Below the pieces are notes generated by a model that was given only the letters and a program-made list of their open reading frames with translations, had not been told where the DNA came from and ran no database searches. A stretch of 64,000 nt of DNA, from positions 1 to 64,000 of the forward strand of contig NZ_JACHGU010000001.1 of the NCBI RefSeq assembly GCF_014202435.1. The letters are read 5' to 3'. Source of the stretch: Pseudoxanthomonas broegbernensis (GTDB lineage: Bacteria > Pseudomonadota > Gammaproteobacteria > Xanthomonadales > Xanthomonadaceae). Positions 33,988-43,320 of the stretch are shown piece by piece (the stretch's first letter is position 1; every line of letters starts with the position of its first letter). A program made the translations under genes and the position numbers.

Positions 33988-35145
33988 TCAGCGCCCGGCC
34001 AGCGCATCGACGATCTTCAGCCGCTTGGCGCGCAGTGCCGGCAGCACGCCCACCACCAGGCCGATCAGCACGATCAGCGCCAGGCCCAGGGCCCAGGTCT
34101 GCAGCGGGATGGTGGCCGGCAGCATGCCCTGTGCCCTGCTCGCCAGCCCCGGCAGGATCGCCCGCGCCAGCCCCAGGCCCAGCACGCCGCCCAGGCCCAC
34201 CAGCAGCACCGACTCCACCAGCACCAGCCACAGCACCAGCCCGTCGCGGAAGCCCAGGGTCTTGAGCACGGCCAGCTCCGGGATGCGCTCGCGCACGGCC
34301 TGGGCCATGGTGTTGCCGGTCAGCAGCAGCAGGGTGAAGAACACCGCGCCCATGATCGAGGTGACGATCAGGCCGATGTCGGCGAACTGCTTGGCGAAGG
34401 CCTGCTGGAACGCCGACTCGGTCTGGGTCTTGGTCTCGCCGTCGGAGTTGGCCGACAGCGCGTCGACGGCCTGGGCCACGCGCGAGGCGTGGTCGGGGTT
34501 GTCCACGGTCACCGTGTACCAGCTCACCTGGCCCTTGATGTAGTCGTTGGACTCGTCGAAGTATTTCCAGTTCATCATCAACTGGCGCTCCTCGCCGCTG
34601 GCCGCGGCGCGGTCCCTGGAGCGGAAGACGCCCACCAGCTCCAGCGGCCAGTCGTTGCTGCCCTGGCGCGGGAAGATGGTGGCCTGCAGCGGGATGGTGT
34701 CGCCGATCTTCCAGCCGAACTCGTTGGCCAGGGTCTCGCCGACCACCGCGCCGGTGCGGGTGTCCTGGAACGCCTTGAGCTGCTCCGGCGGTAACTGCAG
34801 GTTGGAATAGACGTCGAAGTAGTTGGGCGCCACCGAGAAGCTGGGGAAGAAGTTCTTCGGGTCCTGGTAGATGCCGCCGAACCACATCGCGTAGGTCACG
34901 TCGCGGACCCCGGCCACGGTGCGGATCTGCTGCTCCAGGCGCACCGGCAGGCTCTGGGTGATGGACAGGCGCGAGGTGGTGACCAGGCGGTTGGCGCCGT
35001 CCACGCTGCCGCCGGAGTTGAACGCCACCCGCACCGAGTCGAGCATGCCGAACAGCAGGAACGCGGTGACCACCGACAGCAGGGTCAGCAGCGTCCGCGT
35101 CTTGCTGCGGAAGAGCTGCGCCCATACGAGCGAGAAATATTTCAT
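33988..35145 (-). CDS. ABC transporter permease (MacB/FtsX type)
   Basis: A 385-residue permease. N-terminal helix in TRTLLTLLSVVTAFLLFGML, a periplasmic MacB-like domain (about 45-260), and three C-terminal helices with the FtsX signature VRERIPELAVLKTLGFRDGL, which contacts the ATPase. Transcribed 12 bases after the ATPase gene. Together with the 436-residue permease and the MacA-like adaptor it should export a compound from inner membrane or periplasm; no outer-membrane channel gene is in the operon. Confidence 0.91.
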   Translation of the reverse strand: MKYFSLVWAQLFRSKTRTLLTLLSVVTAFLLFGMLDSVRVAFNSGGSVDGANRLVTTSRLSITQSLPVRLEQQIRTVAGVRDVTYAMWFGGIYQDPKNFFPSFSVAPNYFDVYSNLQLPPEQLKAFQDTRTGAVVGETLANEFGWKIGDTIPLQATIFPRQGSNDWPLELVGVFRSRDRAAASGEERQLMMNWKYFDESNDYIKGQVSWYTVTVDNPDHASRVAQAVDALSANSDGETKTQTESAFQQAFAKQFADIGLIVTSIMGAVFFTLLLLTGNTMAQAVRERIPELAVLKTLGFRDGLVLWLVLVESVLLVGLGGVLGLGLARAILPGLASRAQGMLPATIPLQTWALGLALIVLIGLVVGVLPALRAKRLKIVDALAGR

Positions 35146-35157
35146 CGCGGCGCTCCG

Positions 35158-35847
<690 letters not shown>

Positions 35848-35939
35848 CGCATGTTCCTCGTCGTGGCCTTCGCGCGCTGGCGTCGGCGGGTGTCCAGGGT
35901 GGTTCGCGCCGGGGCGCGGGGTGTCACATCGGTACGGCG

Positions 35940-37190
35940 TCAGCGCGTGCCGCCTTCGGCGGCCACGCGCACGCGGTCGCCGTCGTCGAGCGTTTCCGGC
36001 GGGTCGAGCACCACGGTCTCGCCGGCGCCCAGGCCCGACAGCACCTGCCGGTCCTTGCCCATCGCCATGCCGGCGCGGACCGCGCGCCGTTCCACGCTGT
36101 CGTCGCCGCCAAGCACGAACGCCGCCTCGGCGCCGGCGCGCTGGACGATGGCGGCGGCCGGCACGCGCACGCCCTGCGGCCGCTCCTGGCCGGCCTCGGG
36201 CGCCGCTTCCAGGAAGCTCACCCGCACGCCCATGTCCGGGACGATGCGCGGGTCCTTTTCCTTCAGCGCCACGCGCACCTTGACCGTGGCCTTGCCGCGG
36301 TCGGCGGCGGGGATGATGGCGATCACCTCGGCCGGGATGCGCCATTCCGGGTAGGCGTTGAGCGTGGCCACCACCGGCATCTCCGGGCGCACCCGGCCGA
36401 TGTAGGACTCGCCCACCTCGACCTCGATCTCCAGCGACTCCATGTCCACGATGGTGCCGATGCCGGTGCGGGTGTAGCCGCCGGTGGCCAGCGGCGAGAC
36501 GATCTCGCCGGGCTGGGCCGCCTTGGCGGTGACGATGCCGGCGAACGGCGCACGCACGATGGTGTTGTCCACGCCCTGGGTGGCGATGTGCAACTGGTCG
36601 CCGGCGACCTGGGCGTTGCGCCGGGCGGTGGCCAGTTGCGCGCGCAGGCTGTCGCGCTGGGCCACCGCCTGCTCGTACTGCGCGCGAGAGACCAGTTGCC
36701 GGCCGACCAGCTCGGACAGGCGCCGGGCATTGGCTTCGGCGTCCACCAGTTGCGCCTGCACGCCGTCGGCCTGGCTGTGCGCGGCGGCCACCTGCGAAGC
36801 GGCCAGGGCGCGCTGGGCATCGGCGTCGATCGGGTCCAGCCGCGCCAGGACCTGGCCCTCCTCCACGCGCATGCCTTCCTCGATCAGCACCTCCTTGACC
36901 CGGCCGGTCACCTTGGCCGAGACGGTGGCCATGCGCCGGGCGACGACGTAGCCGCTGGCGTCCAGCACCGAGGCGCTGGCATTGCCGGCGGCGATGGCCA
37001 CCACCGGCGCGGTGCGCACTTCCGGGGCCTGCTCGCGGCCGAGCAGCGCCCAGGCCGCAAGCGCGGCCAGGGCCACCGCCGCGGCCACGGCCAGCCCGAT
37101 CCACAGCCCGCGCCGGGACGGTGGCGGGGTGGATGGGGTCTTGCTGCGCTCGATGCGGAGTTCCTTGAGCAGTTCGGCGGAAGCGTTCAT
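35940..37190 (-). CDS. Periplasmic adaptor subunit (MacA/HlyD family) of the exporter
   Basis: A 416-residue membrane-fusion protein. One N-terminal membrane anchor (LWIGLAVAAAVALAALAAWA), then a biotinyl-lipoyl-like half (ARRMATVSAKVTGRVKEVLI), a coiled-coil hairpin (about 120-205), and the second lipoyl half VRAPFAGIVTAKAAQPGEIV. A beta-barrel domain and a membrane-proximal domain complete it. It is the first gene of the operon and would link the ABC permeases to an outer-membrane channel. It is divergent from the histidine kinase; the 407-base gap between them carries the inverted repeats at 37468-37493. Confidence 0.92.
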   Translation of the reverse strand: MNASAELLKELRIERSKTPSTPPPSRRGLWIGLAVAAAVALAALAAWALLGREQAPEVRTAPVVAIAAGNASASVLDASGYVVARRMATVSAKVTGRVKEVLIEEGMRVEEGQVLARLDPIDADAQRALAASQVAAAHSQADGVQAQLVDAEANARRLSELVGRQLVSRAQYEQAVAQRDSLRAQLATARRNAQVAGDQLHIATQGVDNTIVRAPFAGIVTAKAAQPGEIVSPLATGGYTRTGIGTIVDMESLEIEVEVGESYIGRVRPEMPVVATLNAYPEWRIPAEVIAIIPAADRGKATVKVRVALKEKDPRIVPDMGVRVSFLEAAPEAGQERPQGVRVPAAAIVQRAGAEAAFVLGGDDSVERRAVRAGMAMGKDRQVLSGLGAGETVVLDPPETLDDGDRVRVAAEGGTR

Positions 37191-37467
37191 TGAGTTCTCT
37201 TTCGGATCCCGTGCCAGTGTCCGGCGCAAGGGTACAGGCAGACCAGTTGCCGGAAGTCACCAAAGCGGCCTTTCGGAGCGGTCCGCCCCCTCGCCCCGCT
37301 CCGCGCGGGCCAGAGCCGGTGCCTTGGCCTTCGACGGCTTCGAGCCGCGGGCCTCCCGCCTGTGCGCGGATGACGATAACGTGTCCGGACGTTCGCCCGT
37401 CGCGGCCGGGTCGCCCGGCGCGGCGGTGGACGGGTGCATCCTGCCGGCCCGGGGCCGGATGGCGTAG

Positions 37468-37493
37468 TGACGGCTGTCATGCCATCGGCATGA
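37468..37493. promoter_or_regulatory. Candidate operator of the DesR-like response regulator
   Basis: Two overlapping inverted repeats, TGAC-N4-GTCA (37468-37479) and TCATGCC-N3-GGCATGA (37477-37493), lie in the gap between the divergent exporter operon and the two-component genes. Dyads of this size suit dimeric NarL/DesR-type regulators. Confidence 0.45.
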
Positions 37494-37597
37494 GGCGCAC
37501 GACTGCCGGCGGCCGCTGCCGCGTCGGAGAATGGACGCCCCCGGTGGACTTCCCGCCCGGCCTTCCTGGCCCTTTCCTTCTTCCGGAATTCATCGCG

Positions 37598-38764
37598 ATG
37601 TCCCGATCCGCGTTCCGCTGGCTCCCCGTGGCTCCCGATTCGCTGCTGGCCTCCAGCCAGTGCCAGGGCCGCCCGGCCTGGAGCGAAGCCATCCACCTGC
37701 TGTGGACGATGTGGGTGTTCATCGTGCCGGTGTTCACCCCGCAGGGCTATGACGCGACGTGGTGGCTGCTGACTGCGCTGTCCTACCCGGTATTCGTGCT
37801 GCTGTATGCCGCCGCGCTGTCGTCGCCGCTGCGCTGGGTGCCGGCGTGCGCGCTGGGCATGGCCGCCCTGAGCCTGGCGCTGCTGCGGTGGTATCCGTCG
37901 GGGATGAGCTATTTCGTGTTCGGCTGTGTGTTCCTGGGCAGCGGCCAGTGGCGCTCGCCATGGCGGTACGCGCTGTCGCTGCTGCTGCTCAACCTGGTCT
38001 TCGTGGGCTGGGCGCGGGCGATCGGCTTCCCCTGGTCGGCGATGCTGTGGATGCCCTTGACCACGGTGGTGGTCGGCCTGCTGGTGTACGTGGACCGCAT
38101 GGGCCGGCAGAAGAGCGCCGCGCTGCGGCTTTCGCAGGAGGAAGTGCGGCGCCTGGCCGCCAATGCCGAGCGCGAGCGCATCGGCCGCGACCTGCACGAC
38201 CTGCTCGGCCATACCCTGTCGCTGGTGGCGCTGAAGGCCGACCTGACCGGCAGGCTGCTGCACAGCGACCCGGCCGCGGCCCGGCGCGAGATCGCCGAGC
38301 TGGGCCAGGTCGCGCGCGACGCGCTGGGCCAGGTGCGGCGCGCGGTCACCGGCATCCGCGCCGCGGGACTGGCGGCCGAACTGGCCGCGGCCAGGCTGCT
38401 GCTGGAAGGCGAGGGCGTGTCGCTGCAGGTGGAGGTGGAAGACGCCGCGCTGCCGGCCGAGCAGGAAACCGTGCTGGCCCTGTGCCTGCGCGAAGCGGTG
38501 ACCAACATCCACCGGCATGCGCGGGCCACGCGCGTGCGGGTGGGGCTGGGCGGCGATGCGGGAGGCTGGCGGCTGCACGTGGAGGACGACGGGCGCGGCG
38601 GTGCGATCCGCCCGGGCAACGGCCTGGGCGGCATGCGCGAACGGCTGGAGATGCTGGGCGGCAGCCTGCGTATCGAACCGGCGCCGCGCCGCGGCACGCG
38701 CCTGCTGGCGGAGCTGCCGCACGGGCATGCGGCCATGGCGGCGGTCCCGCCGGCGTTGCCTTGA
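37598..38764 (+). CDS. Sensor histidine kinase, DesK-like (HisKA_3)
   Basis: A 388-residue inner-membrane kinase. Four or more helices in residues 25-170, then a dimerisation region with the phospho-acceptor His200 in RERIGRDLHDLLGHTLSLVA (HisKA_3 family). The ATPase domain has an N-box in LALCLREAVTNIHRHARAT, DDGRGG and GLGGMRERLEMLGG. Having no large periplasmic domain, it probably senses a membrane property or a lipophilic compound, as in DesK. The response regulator gene follows after 52 bases. The start at 37598 lacks a strong ribosome site. Confidence 0.92.
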   Translation: MSRSAFRWLPVAPDSLLASSQCQGRPAWSEAIHLLWTMWVFIVPVFTPQGYDATWWLLTALSYPVFVLLYAAALSSPLRWVPACALGMAALSLALLRWYPSGMSYFVFGCVFLGSGQWRSPWRYALSLLLLNLVFVGWARAIGFPWSAMLWMPLTTVVVGLLVYVDRMGRQKSAALRLSQEEVRRLAANAERERIGRDLHDLLGHTLSLVALKADLTGRLLHSDPAAARREIAELGQVARDALGQVRRAVTGIRAAGLAAELAAARLLLEGEGVSLQVEVEDAALPAEQETVLALCLREAVTNIHRHARATRVRVGLGGDAGGWRLHVEDDGRGGAIRPGNGLGGMRERLEMLGGSLRIEPAPRRGTRLLAELPHGHAAMAAVPPALP

Positions 38765-38816
38765 GCCGCGCGCGGTTTGCTAACGTCGCTCCCATGCCCC
38801 TCCGGCGATGCCACCG

Positions 38817-39419
38817 ATGATCCGCGTGCTGCTGGCCGAGGACCAGGCCATGGTCCGCGGCGCGCTGGCCGCATTGCTGGGCATGGAGCCGGACATCGAG
38901 GTGGCCGGCGCGGCGGCCGATGGCGAGAGCGCCTGGCGCGAGTTGCAGCGCCTGCGGCCCGACGTGCTGGTCGCCGACATCGAGATGCCCGGCCTGACCG
39001 GACTGGAGCTGGCCCAGCGCATCCAGCGCCATGCGCTGCCGGTGAAAGTGGTGATCGTCACCACCTTCGCCCGCGCCGGCTTCCTGCGCCGCGCGCTGGA
39101 CGCCGGGGTGGTCGGCTACCTGCTCAAGGACGCGCCGGCCGAACGCCTGGCCGAGGCCCTGCGCAAGGTTCGCCACGGCGGCCGCGCGATCGACCCGGAA
39201 CTGGCGGTGGAAGCGTGGAGCGAGGCCGACCCGCTCAACGAGCGCGAGCGCCAGGTGCTGCGCCTGGCCGGCGAGGGCCGCTCCTCCGGCGAGATCGCCG
39301 CGCACCTGGGCCTGTCGCAGGGCACGGTGCGCAACTACCTGTCCGAGGCCATCGGCAAGCTCGGCGTGGGCAACCGGATCGAGGCCTATCGCCTGGCCCG
39401 GCAGAAGGGCTGGCTGTAG
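38817..39419 (+). CDS. LuxR/NarL-family response regulator, DesR-like
   Basis: A 200-residue regulator. The receiver domain has phospho-acceptor Asp54 in VLVADIEMPGLTG, Thr in VIVTTFARAG and Lys in GYLLKDAPAERL. It is followed by a LuxR-type HTH, LNERERQVLRLAGEGRSSGE, then IAAHLGLSQGTVRNYLSEA. Paired with the kinase just upstream. The likely target is the divergent MacA/ABC exporter through the inverted repeats near 37480. MIRVLLAED at 38817 is the usual start; an ATG at 38808 would add three residues. Confidence 0.92.
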   Translation: MIRVLLAEDQAMVRGALAALLGMEPDIEVAGAAADGESAWRELQRLRPDVLVADIEMPGLTGLELAQRIQRHALPVKVVIVTTFARAGFLRRALDAGVVGYLLKDAPAERLAEALRKVRHGGRAIDPELAVEAWSEADPLNERERQVLRLAGEGRSSGEIAAHLGLSQGTVRNYLSEAIGKLGVGNRIEAYRLARQKGWL

Positions 39420-39437
39420 CGCGCCCGCAAGGCCCGT

Positions 39438-39457
39438 CGGCGGATCGCCTTCCGCCG
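39438..39457. terminator. Hairpin between convergent genes
   Basis: A perfect 7-bp stem CGGCGGA / TCCGCCG with a 6-base loop, 18 bases after the response regulator stop. The facing SDR gene ends at 39532. Confidence 0.45.
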
Positions 39458-39531
39458 GCGTGGTCCAGGCATCCAGGCGCAGATCGGCGAACCAGTGCGC
39501 GGCGTGTTCCAGGCGCCGTTGCCGGACCGGC

Positions 39532-40305
39532 TCAGCGGCAGGTGTAGCCGCCGTCCACCGGCAGGGCCACGCCGGTGACGTAGGACGATTCGTCCGAGGC
39601 CAGCCACAGCGCGGCGTCGGCGACCTCGTGGGCCAGGCCGAAGCGCGCCATCGGGATCGCGGCCAGCAGCTTCCGCTCGTTGGCCGCGGTCTCCTCGGGA
39701 TCGCCGCTGCGGCCGACGAAGCCCTGCTTCATCGGCGTCTCGGTCAGGCCCGGGCAGACCACGTTGACCCGGATGCCGTCGGCCGCGAAGCGCTGCGCGG
39801 CCGACTTGGCGAAGCCGACCACGGCGAACTTGGCCGCCGAGTACACCGGGCTCATCATCGAGCCGACCAGGCCGGAGACCGAGGCGGTGAAGATCAGCGA
39901 GCCGCCGCCGCGCGCGCGCATGTGCCGGGCCACCTCGCCGGCGGCCAGCACCGCCGAGGTGACGTTGAGGTCGATCGCGCGCCGGTACTCGTCCAGGTCC
40001 ATGCCCTCGACCGTGGCCGGGCCGGGGATGCCGGCGTGGGCCCAGAGGACGTCGATCCCGCCCAGGCGCGCGGCCGCCTCGTGGATGCTGCCGCGCGCCT
40101 GGACCGGATCGGACAGGTCGGCGACGAGGGTCTCCAGCGGGGCATGGCCGTGCTCGGCGACCTCGATCGCCAGCTGTGCCAGCGCCTGCGCATTGAGATC
40201 GATCGCGGCCACCCGCGCGCCTTCGCGGGCGAAGCGCAGCACGCCTTCGCGGCCCATGCCCGAGGCGGCGGCGGTGACCACCGCCAGTTTGTCTTTCAGT
40301 CGCAT
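39532..40305 (-). CDS. SDR-family oxidoreductase
   Basis: A 257-residue classical SDR with cofactor motif TAAASGMG (usual TGxxxGxG, first Gly replaced by Ala), acidic Asp in VAAIDLNAQ favouring NAD, catalytic Ser in FTASVSGLVG, YSAAKFAVVGF with the YxxxK pair, and the closing VDGGYTC. Substrate unknown; its place 31 bases after the aldehyde dehydrogenase gene suggests that an alcohol oxidised here yields the aldehyde used next. The two genes form an operon divergent from the CoA-transferase gene. Confidence 0.9.
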   Translation of the reverse strand: MRLKDKLAVVTAAASGMGREGVLRFAREGARVAAIDLNAQALAQLAIEVAEHGHAPLETLVADLSDPVQARGSIHEAAARLGGIDVLWAHAGIPGPATVEGMDLDEYRRAIDLNVTSAVLAAGEVARHMRARGGGSLIFTASVSGLVGSMMSPVYSAAKFAVVGFAKSAAQRFAADGIRVNVVCPGLTETPMKQGFVGRSGDPEETAANERKLLAAIPMARFGLAHEVADAALWLASDESSYVTGVALPVDGGYTCR

Positions 40306-40336
40306 GCTCGTGTTCCTGGTTGCGGAAGCGCAGCGG

Positions 40337-41821
40337 TCACTGCGCGTAGGGATCGGGGAAGCGGCCGGTGGTGCTGACCACGGTGGTGCGGGTTTCCAGG
40401 TAGGCGTCCAGGCCTTCCAGCCCGTTCTCGCGGCCCCAACCGCTGTGCTTCATCCCGCCGTAGGGCGTGGACCAGCGCAGGAAGCGGTAGGTGTTGACCC
40501 AGACGATGCCGGCCTCGATCCGCGCCGCCACCCGGTGCGCGCGGCTGGCGTCGCCGGTCCACAGGCCGGCGGCCAGTCCGTACTCGGTGGCGTTGGCCAG
40601 GGCGACGGCTTCCTCCTCGCCCTCGAACGGGATCAGCGCGGCCACCGGGCCGAAGATTTCCTCGCGGGCCACGCGCATGTCGTTGTTCACGTTGGCGAAC
40701 ACGGTGGGCGCGACGAAGTAGCCGCCGGCCAGCACGCCGTCGTCCAGGCGGGTGCCGCCGGCGACCAGCTCGGCGCCTTCGCCCAGGGCGATGCCGACGT
40801 AGGACAGGGTCTTTTCCAGTTGCGCGGCGTGCGCCTGCGGGCCCATGTGGGTGGCCTCGTCCAGCGGCATGCCCACTCGCACCTTCGCGGCGCGGCGGGC
40901 GAACTCCTCGACCACGCGGTCGTATACCGGGCGCTCGACCAGCACCCGCGAGCCCAGCGCGCAGCTCTGCCCGCACAGCGCCCAGGCCGAGCCGGTGGCG
41001 GCGTTGAGCGCCTGCTCGATGTCGGCGTCGGCGAAGATGATGTGCGGCGCCTTGCCGCCCAGCTCGAAGCTGAAGCGCTTGAGGGTGTCGGCGCCGTTGC
41101 GCAGGATCGCCTTGGCGGTGGCGCCCTCGCCGGTGAAGCTGATCTTGTCCACGCCCGGATGCGCGACCAGGGCCGCGCCCGCCTCCGGCCCGCCCGGGAT
41201 CACGTTGACCACGCCCGGCGGGAAGCCGGCGGCCTCGACCAGCCTGGCCAGTTCCAGGCTGGAGACCGGGGTGTGCTCGGCCGGCTTGAGGATCACCGTG
41301 CAGCCGGCGGCCAGGGCCGGCGCCAGCTTCCAGATGGCCGACATCAGCGGTACGTTCCAGGGCGTGATCGCGGCGACCACGCCCACCGGCAGGCGCGAGG
41401 TGAACACGTGCACGCTGTCGTCGAAGGGGATGGTGCGGCCGGACAGCTTGTCGGCCAGCGAGGCGTACCAGTGCAGCCACTGGTGGTGGGCGCCGACGTC
41501 CACCCGGCTCTCGCGCAGGGCGCGGCCGTTGTCGCGCGATTCGATCCTGGCCAGTTGCGGCGCGTGCCGCTGGTACAGCTCGGCGAACCTGCGCAGCAGC
41601 GCGGCGCGCTCGTGCCCGGGCAGGCGCCGCCAGGGACCGGCGAAGGCCTCGCGCGCGGCGGCCACCGCGCGGTCCACGTCGCCCGGGCCGGCGAAGGCCA
41701 CCCGCGCCCAGGGCCGGCCGGTGGCCGGGTCGATGCTGTCGACGTGCGCGCCGTCCGCCGGTTCGGCCCAGCGGCCGCCGATGAACAGGTGCGGGTAGGG
41801 TTCCAGGTCCGGAGTGGCCAT
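40337..41821 (-). CDS. NAD-dependent aldehyde dehydrogenase
   Basis: A 494-residue class I/II-type aldehyde dehydrogenase. The catalytic Cys287 is in ALCGQSCALGSR, the general base Glu in FSFELGGKAPHI, and the cofactor region in VAAITPWNVPLMSAIW and PGGPEAGAALVAHPGVDKIS. EEIFGPVAALIPFE and TYRFLRWSTPYGGMKHSGWG close the fold. It resembles enzymes of betaine aldehyde or 5-carboxymethyl-2-hydroxymuconate semialdehyde type, but the substrate cannot be fixed. The start at 41821 is chosen because the upstream in-frame ATG lies inside the operator-like AT-rich region. Confidence 0.92.
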   Translation of the reverse strand: MATPDLEPYPHLFIGGRWAEPADGAHVDSIDPATGRPWARVAFAGPGDVDRAVAAAREAFAGPWRRLPGHERAALLRRFAELYQRHAPQLARIESRDNGRALRESRVDVGAHHQWLHWYASLADKLSGRTIPFDDSVHVFTSRLPVGVVAAITPWNVPLMSAIWKLAPALAAGCTVILKPAEHTPVSSLELARLVEAAGFPPGVVNVIPGGPEAGAALVAHPGVDKISFTGEGATAKAILRNGADTLKRFSFELGGKAPHIIFADADIEQALNAATGSAWALCGQSCALGSRVLVERPVYDRVVEEFARRAAKVRVGMPLDEATHMGPQAHAAQLEKTLSYVGIALGEGAELVAGGTRLDDGVLAGGYFVAPTVFANVNNDMRVAREEIFGPVAALIPFEGEEEAVALANATEYGLAAGLWTGDASRAHRVAARIEAGIVWVNTYRFLRWSTPYGGMKHSGWGRENGLEGLDAYLETRTTVVSTTGRFPDPYAQ

Positions 41822-41839
41822 GTTCGTCCAATAATTCCA

Positions 41840-41870
41840 ATATGTGAATTTACAATGCACATATGTGATT
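41840..41870. promoter_or_regulatory. AT-rich divergent control region with palindrome and direct repeat
   Basis: In an otherwise very GC-rich window this stretch is AT-rich. It holds a perfect 10-bp palindrome CACATATGTG (41858-41867). ATATGTGAATT at 41840 is repeated as ATATGTGATT at 41861, 21 bases apart, about two helical turns. It lies between the divergent aldehyde dehydrogenase and CoA-transferase genes and is a good site for the nearby IclR or Lrp regulator. Confidence 0.5.
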
Positions 41871-42017
41871 TAATCGGCAAGCATTGGCGTGTCCCGCGTG
41901 TTTGCGCCACCGCGCCGTGGTTCCCATCCGATTGAATGGAAAGGACATTCTTGTGACTGGATCGAGCATGGCCTGCTGCAATGCAGCAGGCGGAAACGCC
42001 TGCCGGGGGTGGACGCC

Positions 42018-43238
42018 ATGGGGCCGCTGAACGGGATCCGGGTGGTGGACCTGACCACCGTGCTGATGGGGCCGTACGCGACCCAGGTGCTGGCGCAGAT
42101 GGGCGCGGACGTGATCAAGGTGGAGGCGCCGGAAGGCGACGTGATCCGCCACGTGGGGCCGGAACGCAACCCCGGGATGGGCGCGCTGTTCCTCAACTCC
42201 AACCGCGGCAAGCGCAGCCTGTGCCTGGACCTGAAGCGCCCGCAGGCGCGCGAGGCGCTGCTGGCGGTGCTGCGCGAGGCGGACGTGCTGGTGCACAACC
42301 TGCGGCCGCAGGCGCTGGCCCGGCTCGGCCTGGACCACGCCAGCCTGGCGGGCGCGTACCCGCGGCTGCTGCACGTCGGCCTCACCGGCTTCGGCCAGGA
42401 CGGCCCCTACGCCGGCAGGCCGGCCTACGACGACCTGATCCAGGGCGCCTCCGGCCTGAGCGCATGGATGGCCACGGCCGGCGACGGCACCCCGCGCTAC
42501 GTGCCCACCGCGCTGGCCGACCGGATGGTCGGCCTGGCCGCGGTCGGTGCCATCTGCGCCGGCCTGCTGCACCGCGAGCGCAGCGGCCGCGGCCAGCAGG
42601 TGGAGGTGCCGATGTTCGAGACCATGGCCGCGCTGGTGCTCAGCGACCACCTCGGCGGCCAGACCTTCCAGCCGCCGCTGCCGGGCGAGGGCTACCGGCG
42701 CCTGCTCTCCCCCTACCGGCGGCCGTACCGCACCCGCGACGGCCACGTCTGCGCGCTGGTCTACACCGACCGCCACTGGCAGTGCTTCCTCGATGCGCTC
42801 GGCCTGGGCGACCTGCCGGTGCACGACCGCCGCTTCGCCAGCTTCGCCAGCCGCACCGCGCACATCGACCACGTCTATGCCTTCCTGCAGGAGCGCTTCC
42901 GCGAGCGCACCACCGCGCAGTGGCTGGAACTGCTGGAACGGATCGACGTGCCGGCCATGCCGATGCACGACCTGGCCGGCGTGCTGGCCGACCCGCACCT
43001 GGCCGCCACCGGCTTCTTCCAGGAGATCGAGCATCCGAGCGAAGGCAGGCTGCGCGCCACCGCCCCGCCGGTGCGCTGGTCGGATACGCCGGCGCCGGAC
43101 GTGCGCCCGGCGCCGCGGCAGGGCGCCGACGGCATCGAGGTGCTGCGCGAGGCGGGGTTGGCGGAGGAGGCGATCGGCGCGCTGCTCGCCTCCGATGCCT
43201 TGCGGCTGCCGCCCGGGCGGGCGCGGCCGGAAGGGTGA
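42018..43238 (+). CDS. CaiB/BaiF-type (class III) CoA-transferase
   Basis: A 406-residue family III CoA-transferase. N-terminus LNGIRVVDLTTVLMGPYATQ, GADVIKVEAPEGD, NRGKRSLCLDLKRPQAREAL, and the catalytic Asp in the RPAYDDLIQGASG segment (Asp-Asp, about residue 140). Transfers CoA between organic acids; the partner acids are unknown. The first gene to the right of the divergent control region, followed 82 bases later by the IclR regulator gene. With the dehydrogenases on the other side it fits a pathway alcohol, aldehyde, acid, acyl-CoA. Confidence 0.92.
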   Translation: MGPLNGIRVVDLTTVLMGPYATQVLAQMGADVIKVEAPEGDVIRHVGPERNPGMGALFLNSNRGKRSLCLDLKRPQAREALLAVLREADVLVHNLRPQALARLGLDHASLAGAYPRLLHVGLTGFGQDGPYAGRPAYDDLIQGASGLSAWMATAGDGTPRYVPTALADRMVGLAAVGAICAGLLHRERSGRGQQVEVPMFETMAALVLSDHLGGQTFQPPLPGEGYRRLLSPYRRPYRTRDGHVCALVYTDRHWQCFLDALGLGDLPVHDRRFASFASRTAHIDHVYAFLQERFRERTTAQWLELLERIDVPAMPMHDLAGVLADPHLAATGFFQEIEHPSEGRLRATAPPVRWSDTPAPDVRPAPRQGADGIEVLREAGLAEEAIGALLASDALRLPPGRARPEG

Positions 43239-43284
43239 GCGGCGGTGCCGCCTGCGCGGGGATGGCGGGCGGGAGGGGGCACAC

Positions 43285-43290
43285 TAGAAT
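43285..43290 (+). promoter_or_regulatory. -10 element TAGAAT of the IclR gene
   Basis: ACTAGAATCCGTC, the same 13 bases as before the permease operon at 30552, ending 26 bases before the regulator start codon. Suggests the regulator also has its own promoter. Confidence 0.45.
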
Positions 43291-43320
43291 CCGTCGTCCC
43301 GCCCACGCCCAGGAAGCCGC

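Noticed and set aside
38770-38795. TTTGCTAACGTCGC upstream of the response regulator as a further operator copy
   Set aside because: The symmetric half is missing and the position lies between kinase and regulator genes that are probably cotranscribed.
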